DNA of 64,000 nucleotides from an uncultured Sanguibacteroides sp. (GTDB taxonomy: Bacteria; Bacteroidota; Bacteroidia; Bacteroidales; Marinifilaceae): contig NZ_UQRQ01000001.1 in the NCBI RefSeq assembly GCF_900543425.1, positions 186,001-250,000 on the forward strand. Direction: 5' to 3'. This document shows, in pieces, positions 53,278-61,378 of this stretch. The translations under genes and the position numbers were made by a program. Numbering within the stretch: position 1 is the first letter of the stretch; each line of letters begins with the position of its first letter. The notes beneath the pieces are model-generated. The model searched no databases, was not told where the DNA came from, and saw nothing but the letters and a program-made list of their open reading frames with translations.

Positions 53278-54078
53278 TTAAAAATTTGAAGTTAATAATG
53301 AAAAATAGCGTTCCATGACTTTTCTCAGTAAAGGATGATCGGGATTGAAAAACAGATGATCGATTTTACGTATCGGTAATACAAGGGGGGAAGTTCCTGT
53401 TATGAAAGCGGTGTCGAAGTTTTTCAAATCCGCACAGGGTATGCGTTTTTCCACAACGAGGATATTTTCTTGCTGGCAAATCTCAAGTACCCGTTTTCTG
53501 CTTGTACCCGGTAAAACATAAGGTATAGGAGTTGTATAGAAGGTATTGTCGCATATGAAAAACACATTGGAACGGGATCCTTCCGTAATACACTCGTCCC
53601 GGTCTATCAATAAAATCTCGTAAACTCCATGCGAACGAATGAGTTCGTTGGTCGTTTCCCGAAGATGAGGATTAATATATTTTATTTCTGCATTATCCCT
53701 CATGGCATGATAAGTAATTGTGTCAACCCCTGAACGATAGTCTTCTTCTGTAGGATAGGAGTGTTGAATCTGATAGATATATTCGTCGATTTTACCGGAA
53801 GTGATATGTAAAACATATTTAAGATTACCTTCTTTGATTCCTTCCAAATGAATTAAATGTTCCAGTTTCTCTTTTATATGAAGCGAGTGAATATCGATAT
53901 TTACGTTTGATTTCCGTATGGAGTTTTCCAGTCTTAAAAGATTGTCTTCCCAAAAAATGACATTTCCTCTAAAAACCCTGCATACTTCGTAAAGACTTAG
54001 TCCCGTGTTTAAAATATCCTCGGAAAACAAACGTTTCTCCAGGGGAACATTATTGTATAGCATCATTTTCGTACTCAT
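53278..54078 (-). CDS. Class IV aminotransferase (branched-chain aminotransferase/aminodeoxychorismate lyase family)
   Basis: PLP enzyme of 266 residues. The fold-type IV pattern is visible: GLSLYEVCRVFRGNVIFWEDNLLRLENS near 26, the PLP lysine in EIKYINPHLRE near 153, DECITEGSRSNVFFI near 175 and FITGTSPLVLPI near 232. In this family D-amino acid transaminases, branched-chain aminotransferases and aminodeoxychorismate lyase (PabC) look alike. The short length fits PabC or a D-amino acid enzyme better than IlvE. No folate genes are adjacent, so the specific role is open. Confidence 0.85.
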   Translation of the reverse strand: MSTKMMLYNNVPLEKRLFSEDILNTGLSLYEVCRVFRGNVIFWEDNLLRLENSIRKSNVNIDIHSLHIKEKLEHLIHLEGIKEGNLKYVLHITSGKIDEYIYQIQHSYPTEEDYRSGVDTITYHAMRDNAEIKYINPHLRETTNELIRSHGVYEILLIDRDECITEGSRSNVFFICDNTFYTTPIPYVLPGTSRKRVLEICQQENILVVEKRIPCADLKNFDTAFITGTSPLVLPIRKIDHLFFNPDHPLLRKVMERYFSLLTSNF

Positions 54079-54180
54079 TAAATCTCGTGCAAAGTTATAG
54101 GATAAAACGAATAAGTGATCGATAAAGTTCTTAAACTTTATATTCTCTCGTATCCATTTTCAACTTTCAATTATTTGCCT

Positions 54181-54188
54181 TAATTTTG
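54181..54188 (+). promoter_or_regulatory. -7 box of the gene at 54198
   Basis: TAATTTTG fits the -7 consensus and ends only 9 bp before the ATG at 54198, predicting an mRNA with almost no leader. Confidence 0.45.
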
Positions 54189-54197
54189 GCTGGAATT

Positions 54198-54677
54198 ATG
54201 GAAACAAGCGAACAAATTAATCGGATAGAATATTTCTTACGGGATATTATGATAAAAGAGCTCTCAAAGATGGTAGAACTTCAATTATCGTATATGCAGT
54301 TTGTTGTTATGGGGCAAGCCGTTGAAATATTGGGAAGTTTTTTGGACAATAAACCGATGAAGGCTAAAGGACAGTCTGCTAAAAGATTTGCTACCAGTGT
54401 CACTAAATTATTCGGAGGACGTTATCGCTTGATGAACGAGAATTATTACTTGTACGATAAACTGCGCAACCAAATGACTCATACCTTTATTCCGGGAGGA
54501 GATTTACTGTTATTGAACCGGAATGAGAATAAAAACGGGTATGAACACTTAAAGATTACGGAGGGAAAGTTGGTACTGATTTCTGAGGTTTTTTATGAAG
54601 ATATTTGCAAAGCCGTCGATCGTCTTTGCGAAGCATTGAAAACGGGGAAGATAAAACCGAAAAATATAGGATATTAG
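54198..54677 (+). CDS. Conserved hypothetical protein, 159 aa
   Basis: I do not recognise a named family. The protein is soluble and mostly helical, beginning METSEQINRIEYFLRDIMIKEL, with a basic stretch near 60 (KAKGQSAKRFATSVTKLF) and a conserved-looking NQMTHTFIPGGDLLLLNR near 95. It has no signal peptide. The start at 54198 is chosen because a TTG at 54186 would lie inside the -7 box. It lies 2 bp before the DUF2520 gene, so it leads that operon. Confidence 0.7.
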   Translation: METSEQINRIEYFLRDIMIKELSKMVELQLSYMQFVVMGQAVEILGSFLDNKPMKAKGQSAKRFATSVTKLFGGRYRLMNENYYLYDKLRNQMTHTFIPGGDLLLLNRNENKNGYEHLKITEGKLVLISEVFYEDICKAVDRLCEALKTGKIKPKNIGY

Positions 54678-54679
54678 AA

Positions 54680-55510
54680 ATGAGACAAGATAAAATCATA
54701 TTGGTCGGAGCCGGCAATGTGGCACATCATTTGGCTGCCGCTTTATTGAAAGCGGGAGCCAATTTATGTCAGTTGTACAGTCGTACCCTCGAATCCGCAA
54801 GAGAGTTAGGTTGCAAAACAGGGATCTCTTATACATCCGATCTTTCGCAAATTTATCCGGATGGAGATATGTACATCTTTTGTGTAAGTGATGACGCATT
54901 ACCTGTTCTGTTAAAGTCAATTAGGATACATGAAAATGCACTGTTGTTACATACCTCCGGAAGCCTTTCAATGGAGATTCTTAAACCTTTTTCAAAACAA
55001 TACGGAGTCATTTATCCTGTTCAGACTTTTTCAAAAGGGAGAGATTTGAATTTCAAGGAAATTCCGTTGTGTATCGAAGGGAGTTCTCCCGCTGCTCTGG
55101 AAAGGATTAGGGAGTTGGCGGCTAATTTATCGGATAAGATTTATCCCATTCATTCGGATCAGCGTAAAGAACTTCATTTAGCTGCCGTTTTTGCTTGTAA
55201 TTTTCCTAATTATTTGTATTATATAGCTGAAAAAATGCTGGAAAATAGCGGGTTACCATTTTCTGTCTTACGACCTTTGATCTTTGAAACGGCACACAAA
55301 GTCATGTTGATGACTCCTTTGGAGGCTCAGACCGGACCGGCTAAACGAGGGGATGAATCCATCCTGAATATGCACAAAAGTATGTTGAAAGAGAATAAAA
55401 ATTTATTGAGGCTATATGCTTTATTGTCCGAAATGATTAAAGAGAGTCAGATGAAAGAAGATAATCCGATTGATCAGAGTGAAATAGTGGATATGCCAAC
55501 ACTTTGGTAA
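54680..55510 (+). CDS. Rossmann-like and DUF2520 domain-containing protein
   Basis: Predicted NAD(P)-binding oxidoreductase of 276 residues. An N-terminal Rossmann domain (IILVGAGNVAHHLAAAL, residues 6-22) of the F420/ketopantoate-reductase-like type is followed by a helical DUF2520 domain (from YPVQTFSKG near 115), containing HLAAVFACNFPNYLY near 170 and LETAHKVMLMTPLEAQTGPAKRGD-like sequence near 210. The substrate is unknown. The ATG at 54680 is 2 bp after the preceding stop; a longer frame would overlap that gene. The KdsC-like gene follows after 3 bp. Confidence 0.88.
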   Translation: MRQDKIILVGAGNVAHHLAAALLKAGANLCQLYSRTLESARELGCKTGISYTSDLSQIYPDGDMYIFCVSDDALPVLLKSIRIHENALLLHTSGSLSMEILKPFSKQYGVIYPVQTFSKGRDLNFKEIPLCIEGSSPAALERIRELAANLSDKIYPIHSDQRKELHLAAVFACNFPNYLYYIAEKMLENSGLPFSVLRPLIFETAHKVMLMTPLEAQTGPAKRGDESILNMHKSMLKENKNLLRLYALLSEMIKESQMKEDNPIDQSEIVDMPTLW

Positions 55511-55513
55511 TAA

Positions 55514-56050
55514 ATGAATAATATGAAATTTTTTAAAGAAGAACTTAAAACAATAAGGGCATTTGCTTTTGATGTGGATGGTGTTTTTTCCCGCCACGAG
55601 ATGAATATTACTCCTGAAGGAGAGTTGGTAAGGACATCATGTACAAAAGACGGTTATGCCATGATGTATTGTGTCAAAAAAGGATATCCGGTATGTATTA
55701 TATCGGGAGGATACGCTCCTGGGGTGAGGGAACGTTTTCAAAAATTGGGGATTCAGGATATTTACCTGGGTATAGCGAATAAGGTGGAGGCTTTAAACGA
55801 GTTTCTGCAAAAGTATAATCTGAAACCGGAAGAGGTGATGTATATGGGGGATGATATACCGGATTACAATGTGATGACTCTGGTCGGTATGCCTGTATGT
55901 CCTGCCGATGCCTGTGAAGAAATTAAGGCGGTTTCTCGTTATATTTCCGATACGCCCGGTGGATTGGGATGCGTCCGGGATGTGGTGTCTCAAGTGTTGA
56001 AAGCCAAAGGGGAGTGGATGGATACACAATGTCATGTGAAATGTATGTGA
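55514..56050 (+). CDS. KdsC-like HAD phosphatase (KDO 8-phosphate phosphatase)
   Basis: HAD-family phosphatase of 178 residues, the short C0-capless form that works as a tetramer. The catalytic AFDVDGVF has Asp20 and Asp22, then TKDGYAMMYCVKKGYPVCIISGG near 45, GIANKVEALNEFLQKY near 85 and GDDIPDYNVM near 112. KdsC removes phosphate from KDO 8-phosphate in lipopolysaccharide synthesis; no kds gene is adjacent, so a related sugar phosphatase cannot be excluded. Third gene of the operon. Confidence 0.85.
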   Translation: MNNMKFFKEELKTIRAFAFDVDGVFSRHEMNITPEGELVRTSCTKDGYAMMYCVKKGYPVCIISGGYAPGVRERFQKLGIQDIYLGIANKVEALNEFLQKYNLKPEEVMYMGDDIPDYNVMTLVGMPVCPADACEEIKAVSRYISDTPGGLGCVRDVVSQVLKAKGEWMDTQCHVKCM

Positions 56051-56105
56051 TAAAAGTAGACGATAGTCTGCAACGATCTTTGAGTTTAATTACAAGAATT
56101 GATAC

Positions 56106-57050
56106 ATGCTGGAGATTTTAAAACTAATCCGTTTACGAACAATAGCCTTTGCTGCTTTTACCATGTATGCAATGCGTTATTTTGTCATCGTGCCGATCTT
56201 GTCGCGGGGAGGATTCTCCTTACAGTTGTCGGATGGTGATTTTTCACTTCTTGTAGTTTCTGTCTGCTGCCTTGTTTCTGCTGCATATGTGATCAATGAC
56301 TATTTTGACACGAAGGCGGACCGCCTGTCGGGCAACCGGGAGGTTATCGTCGGAAAAACGATAAGCAGGCGTACGGCTATTACCTTACATACTCTTCTAA
56401 ATTTAATAGCCGTTGTTATTGCATTTTACCTGGGAGAACAAGTCGGCCATTGGGAATTCGGGATTTTATTTCTGCTTATTTCCGCCCTGCTTTGGTTTTA
56501 CTCTTCACGCTATAAAAAACGTTTTGTCTGGGGAAACTTGATCGTGGCTTTTTTAGCCGGTTGTATTCCGCTGTCTACCGTAGTGTTTGAAATACCCCTT
56601 TTGATTCATGCTTACTCGGATGTTATCGCAAAAACAGGGATCGACTTTAATGCTATATTGTATTGGACGGGATGGTTTTCATATTTTTTCTTTTTCAACA
56701 TGTGGATTTATGAAATTAATAAAGATATGTACAGTATACAGGGAGACCGGGATGACGGTGTGATGACTTTCCCGGTGAAATTGGGGATCAAAAAAACCAA
56801 AATTTTTATCTCTATCCTCGTCTGCTGGTGTATTATATCCATGTTCGTACTTTATGCCATAGAATTTTCACATTCTTGGGCGGTATTAGTATATTTTGTA
56901 GTTGGTATATTCATACCTTATTTGTTTTATATCCACTCTGTCTTAAAGGACAGTCGGGAGAAATTTCAATTGTATTTGATACGCCTTATTATGGTTCTAT
57001 GCGTGGGATTTAGTTTGTTGTTACAATATTTTTTTAATCGTGCAGCGTGA
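56106..57050 (+). CDS. UbiA family prenyltransferase (geranylgeranylglycerol-phosphate synthase-like)
   Basis: Integral membrane prenyltransferase of 314 residues with about eight helices. Both Asp-rich Mg-diphosphate motifs are present: NDYFDTKADRLSG near 75 and YEINKDMYSIQGDRDDGVMTFP near 201. In Bacteroidota a UbiA member next to Maf is commonly annotated as digeranylgeranylglyceryl-phosphate-synthase-like; the true acceptor is not shown by sequence. Its stop overlaps the start of maf by 4 bp, implying translational coupling. Confidence 0.87.
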   Translation: MLEILKLIRLRTIAFAAFTMYAMRYFVIVPILSRGGFSLQLSDGDFSLLVVSVCCLVSAAYVINDYFDTKADRLSGNREVIVGKTISRRTAITLHTLLNLIAVVIAFYLGEQVGHWEFGILFLLISALLWFYSSRYKKRFVWGNLIVAFLAGCIPLSTVVFEIPLLIHAYSDVIAKTGIDFNAILYWTGWFSYFFFFNMWIYEINKDMYSIQGDRDDGVMTFPVKLGIKKTKIFISILVCWCIISMFVLYAIEFSHSWAVLVYFVVGIFIPYLFYIHSVLKDSREKFQLYLIRLIMVLCVGFSLLLQYFFNRAA

Positions 57051-57634
57051 AAATGGATGCTATTCGCAATTATAAATTGATTTTGGCTTCTTCATCTCCC
57101 CGGAGACAGCAATTAATGAGAGATGCCGGTTTTACATTTGAGGTTCGGACAAAAAATATCGAAGAAAAATATCCCGATGACCTACCTGTCATGGAAGTAC
57201 CGGAATTTCTTTCCCGCTTGAAAGCGGAAGCTTTTCAGGATGAATTGGGGAAGAACGAATTGTTGATTACCGCAGATACGGTGGTATGTATCCATGACAA
57301 AATCATCGGAAAACCTCAAAATAGGGATATGGCGATCAATATGTTAAAGGAATTATCCGGACACCGACACGTGGTCGTAACCGGTGTAACCTTAACCACT
57401 ACGACACGACAGCACTCTTTCTCGGTTTTTACGAACGTATATTTCAAAACTCTGTCGGATGAAGAGATCACGTTTTACGTGGACACATTCCAGCCTTTCG
57501 ATAAAGCCGGGGCGTACGGTATTCAGGAGTGGATCGGGTATATCGGGATTGAAGGAGTAGAGGGATCGTTCTATAATGTAATGGGATTACCTACGCAGAA
57601 ACTGTATGAAACCTTAAAGAATCTGAATTGGTGA
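57047..57634 (+). CDS. maf: Maf family nucleotide pyrophosphatase
   Basis: Cleaves non-canonical or modified nucleoside triphosphates (dTTP/UTP-type house-cleaning), 195 residues. Signature LILASSSPRRQQLMRDAGFTFEV near 11, ITADTVVCI near 72, GKPQNRDMAINMLKELSGHRHVVVTGV near 85 and DKAGAYGIQEWIGYIGIEGVEGSFYNVMGLP near 150 (quoted in outline). A GTG at 57047 overlaps the preceding TGA; an ATG at 57053 is the alternative start. Confidence 0.94.
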   Translation: MKMDAIRNYKLILASSSPRRQQLMRDAGFTFEVRTKNIEEKYPDDLPVMEVPEFLSRLKAEAFQDELGKNELLITADTVVCIHDKIIGKPQNRDMAINMLKELSGHRHVVVTGVTLTTTTRQHSFSVFTNVYFKTLSDEEITFYVDTFQPFDKAGAYGIQEWIGYIGIEGVEGSFYNVMGLPTQKLYETLKNLNW

Positions 57635-57666
57635 AATTCAAGGAAAATCATTTTAAATTGTCATAT

Positions 57667-59844
57667 ATGAGAAAATTTGTAGTATGTTTTTTGGCCTTTA
57701 TTTTATTGGCCCTGCCCAGTATGGCAGACGAAGGAATGTGGATTCCTATGTTATTAAAGAAGTATAATATCGAGGAGATGCAAAAGGCAGGTTTTAAACT
57801 TACCGCTGAAGATATTTACGATATTAATCACGCCTCTTTGAAAGATGCCGTTATCGGTTTAGGACGGGAAGACTCGCCATTTCATCACTTTTGTACGGGT
57901 GAAATCGTGAGTAACGAAGGGCTCGTCATTACAAACCATCATTGCTCTTTTGGAATGATTCAGGCTCATTCCAGTTTGGAACACAATTACCTGAAAGACG
58001 GTTTTTGGGCGCAGGATAAAAAAGCGGAGTTGGCCAATCCCAAAATTACAGCTTCTATTTTGGTGCGTATGGAAGATGTCACGGATAAAATCAATGCAGT
58101 CGTAAAATCCGGGATGACCGAAGAAGAGAGAAACGAGGCTGTTACCCAAGCGGCCCGAAGATTAGAAGCAGAAGCGGTAAAGGGGACGAACTTAAAAGCC
58201 AATATTAAACCTTATTTCAACGGGAATCAATATTTTCTGTCGGTATTTAAAATTTACCGGGATGTACGTTTGGTCGGCGCTCCTGCTTCAGCAATAGGAA
58301 AGTTCGGGGGAGATACGGATAATTGGGTATGGCCTCGTCATACAGGGGATTTCTCTGTTTTACGGATATACGCCGGAAAAGATAATGAACCGGCCGATTT
58401 CTCACAAGATAATATACCCTATACTCCCGCCAAGTATTTTAAGGTATCGACAGGAGGTGTAAAAGAGGGCGATTTTACGATGGTTTTCGGTTATCCGGGA
58501 ACGACACAGGAATATTTAACCTCGCATGCTATCGAACAGATCGCGAATGTCGAAGATCCTCATAAAATAAAAATCCGGACGGCGAAACTGAACGTCATGA
58601 ATGCTGCTATGAATTCGGATGAATTATTGCGCATTAAATATGCCGCTAAAGCCGCTAACGTGGCTAATGCATGGAAAAAATGGCAGGGAGAGATTAAAGG
58701 ACTGGAGCATTTTAAAACAGTAGAACAGAAAAAAAGGTTAGAGCAACAGTTCGATCAATGGGCTGTTAGCGGACAAAATCCACAATATATCGGGTTGACG
58801 AATCGCTACCGGGAGCTGTATGAGGGAAGAAAAGATTACGCGTTAGCCAATGCCTACGCTATGGAAGCCGGTTTGCGCGGTGCGGAAATCGTCGGTTTGG
58901 TATCTTCTTTGTCCAAACTTTTTGATCTCTATGACAAAATAGATAATAAAGAGGAGTATAAAAAATTACTTACGGAAAAAATTGAAGCATTCTATAAAGA
59001 TTATGATGTAGCTACCGATCAAAAAATCATGGCGGAAATGCTTCGGTTGTACAATAATGATGAGTTGGGAGAGGAGTGGATTCCTGAAAGGATTAAATTG
59101 AATTCCAAATACGCCAGACACGGAGAGAAGGGGTATGATTATTATGCTGCGGATATCTTTAAAAAATCTTTGTTCACGCATCGGGAGGCACTTCTTGATT
59201 TTGTAAAGAATGTAACACCCAAAAATTTGGAGAAAATAAAGAAAGATCCGGTATATCAGTTTATGGACGGGATTCAGGAATTAGTTAAAGAAAAAATAAA
59301 ACCAGAATTAACCCGGATACAGAATGAATTAAAAACTTTAGACCGCTTATGGATGGCCGGTTTAATGGAAATGCAACCGAATAAAACCTTCTATCCGGAT
59401 GCCAATTCGACTCTAAGAATTGCTTATGGTAAGATAGCAGGGTATACGCCGAGTGATGCCGTATATTATAAGCACTATACAACCTTAGAGGGAATTATGG
59501 AGAAAAATAATCCTGCAATCTATGATTATGATGTCCCTCAGAGATTAAAAGAGTTGTATGAATCTAAAGATTACGGTTCGTATGCTCAGGACGGAGAAAT
59601 GCCGGTTTGCTTTATTGCCACCAACCATACGACAGGAGGAAATTCCGGAAGTCCCGTGTTGAATGCGGATGGAAATTTGATCGGACTTAACTTTGACCGA
59701 GCCTGGGAGGGAGTCATGTCCGATATGCAATATAGTCCGGAAATATGCCGGAATATAGCGGTAGACATACGTTATGTATTGTTTATTATCGATAAGTACG
59801 CGGGAGCGAGACACCTGATCGAAGAGATGGAGATCGTACCTTAA
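57667..59844 (+). CDS. S46 family dipeptidyl-peptidase, DPP11 type
   Basis: Exported serine exopeptidase of 725 residues that removes dipeptides from peptide N-termini in the periplasm. A signal peptide (ending LPSMADEGMW, with the mature protein starting near 22) is followed by the chymotrypsin-like catalytic parts: TNHHCSFGMIQ with the catalytic His and TGGNSGSPVLN with the catalytic Ser. Eighteen residues after that Ser is an Arg (NFDRAWEG), the position that is Arg in Asp/Glu-specific DPP11 and Gly in DPP7. The start is placed at 57667, where the signal peptide begins. Confidence 0.92.
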   Translation: MRKFVVCFLAFILLALPSMADEGMWIPMLLKKYNIEEMQKAGFKLTAEDIYDINHASLKDAVIGLGREDSPFHHFCTGEIVSNEGLVITNHHCSFGMIQAHSSLEHNYLKDGFWAQDKKAELANPKITASILVRMEDVTDKINAVVKSGMTEEERNEAVTQAARRLEAEAVKGTNLKANIKPYFNGNQYFLSVFKIYRDVRLVGAPASAIGKFGGDTDNWVWPRHTGDFSVLRIYAGKDNEPADFSQDNIPYTPAKYFKVSTGGVKEGDFTMVFGYPGTTQEYLTSHAIEQIANVEDPHKIKIRTAKLNVMNAAMNSDELLRIKYAAKAANVANAWKKWQGEIKGLEHFKTVEQKKRLEQQFDQWAVSGQNPQYIGLTNRYRELYEGRKDYALANAYAMEAGLRGAEIVGLVSSLSKLFDLYDKIDNKEEYKKLLTEKIEAFYKDYDVATDQKIMAEMLRLYNNDELGEEWIPERIKLNSKYARHGEKGYDYYAADIFKKSLFTHREALLDFVKNVTPKNLEKIKKDPVYQFMDGIQELVKEKIKPELTRIQNELKTLDRLWMAGLMEMQPNKTFYPDANSTLRIAYGKIAGYTPSDAVYYKHYTTLEGIMEKNNPAIYDYDVPQRLKELYESKDYGSYAQDGEMPVCFIATNHTTGGNSGSPVLNADGNLIGLNFDRAWEGVMSDMQYSPEICRNIAVDIRYVLFIIDKYAGARHLIEEMEIVP

Positions 59845-59876
59845 AAAAAATCGGGAGAATATCTCCCGATTTTTTT
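59844..59876. terminator. Bidirectional terminator between the S46 gene and sod
   Basis: TCGGGAGA (59851-59858) pairs with TCTCCCGA (59862-59869), flanked by an A run and a T run; it overlaps the end of sod. Confidence 0.85.
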
Positions 59877-60531
59877 ATTTCAATCGTTGATTGACAAGGT
59901 CCCAATCAATGATATTCCAGAAATTTTCGATGTATTTCGGACGGGCGTTTTGAGTGTCCAAATAGTAAGCGTGTTCCCATACATCTATGGTTAAGATCGG
60001 TTTTTTATTGTGTTTTAACGGATTGTCTGCGTTTCCGGTTTGTTCGATTTCGAGTTTTCCTTCTTTGGTAAGTATCAGCCAAGCCCAACCGGAACCAAAC
60101 AGGGTCGTGGCTGCCTTCGCGAATGCTTCTTTAAAGGCCTCGAAGCTACCGAATGATTTGTCTATCAGCTCTTTTATTTTTCCGGTAGGAGTTACCTTGG
60201 CCGGATCATATGGTCTGAATGCTTCGAAATAGAACGCGTGATTATAAGATTGAGCGGCGTTGTTAAACAAACCGCCTTCCGATTTCATCACGATTCCCTC
60301 CAGGCACATATTTTCGAATTCGGTACCGGCAATCAAATTGTTCATATTATTGATGTACGTGGCCATGTGTTTTCCATAATGGAATTGAATGGTTTTCTCG
60401 CTAATATAAGGTTCCAAACCGTTTTCTTTATAAGGGAGGGGAGGTAATTTGAATTTTTTATCCTCACCTCTGGCATTTATTACGTTTGATGAAATCAATA
60501 CATCCAATTCTTTAAATTCTTCTGTTTTCAT
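59875..60531 (-). CDS. sodB: Superoxide dismutase (Fe/Mn family)
   Basis: Converts superoxide to peroxide and oxygen, which AhpCF can then remove. The 218-residue chain has a normal Fe/Mn-SOD core from about residue 28 (KLPPLPYKENGLEPYI), with ligands in FHYGKH, SYNHAFYFE and DVWEHAYYLD. The tryptophan/glycine pattern GSGWAWLILTKEGKL fits the Fe or cambialistic type. The first ~25 residues (MKTEEFKELDVLISSNV) are an extension not found in most bacterial SODs; it is not a signal peptide. Confidence 0.93.
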   Translation of the reverse strand: MKTEEFKELDVLISSNVINARGEDKKFKLPPLPYKENGLEPYISEKTIQFHYGKHMATYINNMNNLIAGTEFENMCLEGIVMKSEGGLFNNAAQSYNHAFYFEAFRPYDPAKVTPTGKIKELIDKSFGSFEAFKEAFAKAATTLFGSGWAWLILTKEGKLEIEQTGNADNPLKHNKKPILTIDVWEHAYYLDTQNARPKYIENFWNIIDWDLVNQRLK

Positions 60532-60670
60532 AATGTATCTTTTTTAATTTGACAGACTGTTAAGTATACGTTCGACTTAAAATGAAAGTTGCAGTTTAAG
60601 CCTTTTAAAGTTATACAATTTAAATTTTTTTTTGCCAAATCGCTATCATAAATTTACAATACATTTATTT

Positions 60671-61363
60671 TTAGAGGGAAATAGGTTCCATTACGACACC
60701 GATTTCCAGGTTTTTTGTCTTTGATTTTACCTCGTTAAAGATTTGTTTCATCTGATTGATAACGGCCTGCCTGGCTTGTTCCGGCATCAGTTGCCATTGG
60801 TCTTTCAGTAATGTGGCGGCCAGCATGGGAAATAATTGATCTAACATTCCGGATATATAAGGCGTATTTAAAAAGCCTTTCAGGTAACTCCAGTTCAGGA
60901 AAGCCGTCAGCTGGTTATTCATAATTTTGTAGTCAAAAGAGAGTTGAGGAATATTCAATTCCTGTCCGGTAATCTCTTTTAAACTCTCTTTGTCCAATAA
61001 GATCCCCAACTTGGAACCCTGGATTTCATAAGTAGCCTTTAACGTCTTTTGAGTCTGATCTTTAAATTTCATATTAATATGCATTTCCGTTTCGGAAACA
61101 AATTGTATACCGGTAAAATATTCTCCCATTTTACTCCCGGCCATAGATTTAAACATCGTCGTCAATTCTTCGGGTTTAAATTGGAGTGTTTGTTCTCCAA
61201 AATTCATATCGATGCTTTCTTCACTGTATTCGAACACGAAGTAAGGAGCCTTGTAGGCCCATGATCCTTGTAAAGAGGGGTCCGATTCGTTACTGTCGCT
61301 ACAAGAAATAACAGTAAATAATACGAATAATATCGAGGTAAGAGAAATCAATTTGTTTTTCAT
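60671..61363 (-). CDS. Lipoprotein of unknown function downstream of a TonB-dependent receptor
   Basis: Probable lipoprotein of 230 residues with lipobox VISC (Cys at residue 21). The mature part is an alternation of strands (GSWAYKAPYFVFEYSEESI near 33, EMHINMKFKDQTQKTLKATYEI near 92), like a lipocalin or heat-labile beta barrel, followed by helices in the C-terminal third. I do not recognise a named family. It begins 15 bp after the TonB-dependent receptor stop and is almost certainly cotranscribed, so it may help in uptake of the same ligand; this is inference. Confidence 0.7.
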   Translation of the reverse strand: MKNKLISLTSILFVLFTVISCSDSNESDPSLQGSWAYKAPYFVFEYSEESIDMNFGEQTLQFKPEELTTMFKSMAGSKMGEYFTGIQFVSETEMHINMKFKDQTQKTLKATYEIQGSKLGILLDKESLKEITGQELNIPQLSFDYKIMNNQLTAFLNWSYLKGFLNTPYISGMLDQLFPMLAATLLKDQWQLMPEQARQAVINQMKQIFNEVKSKTKNLEIGVVMEPISL

Positions 61364-61378
61364 GATGATTGTTTTTGT

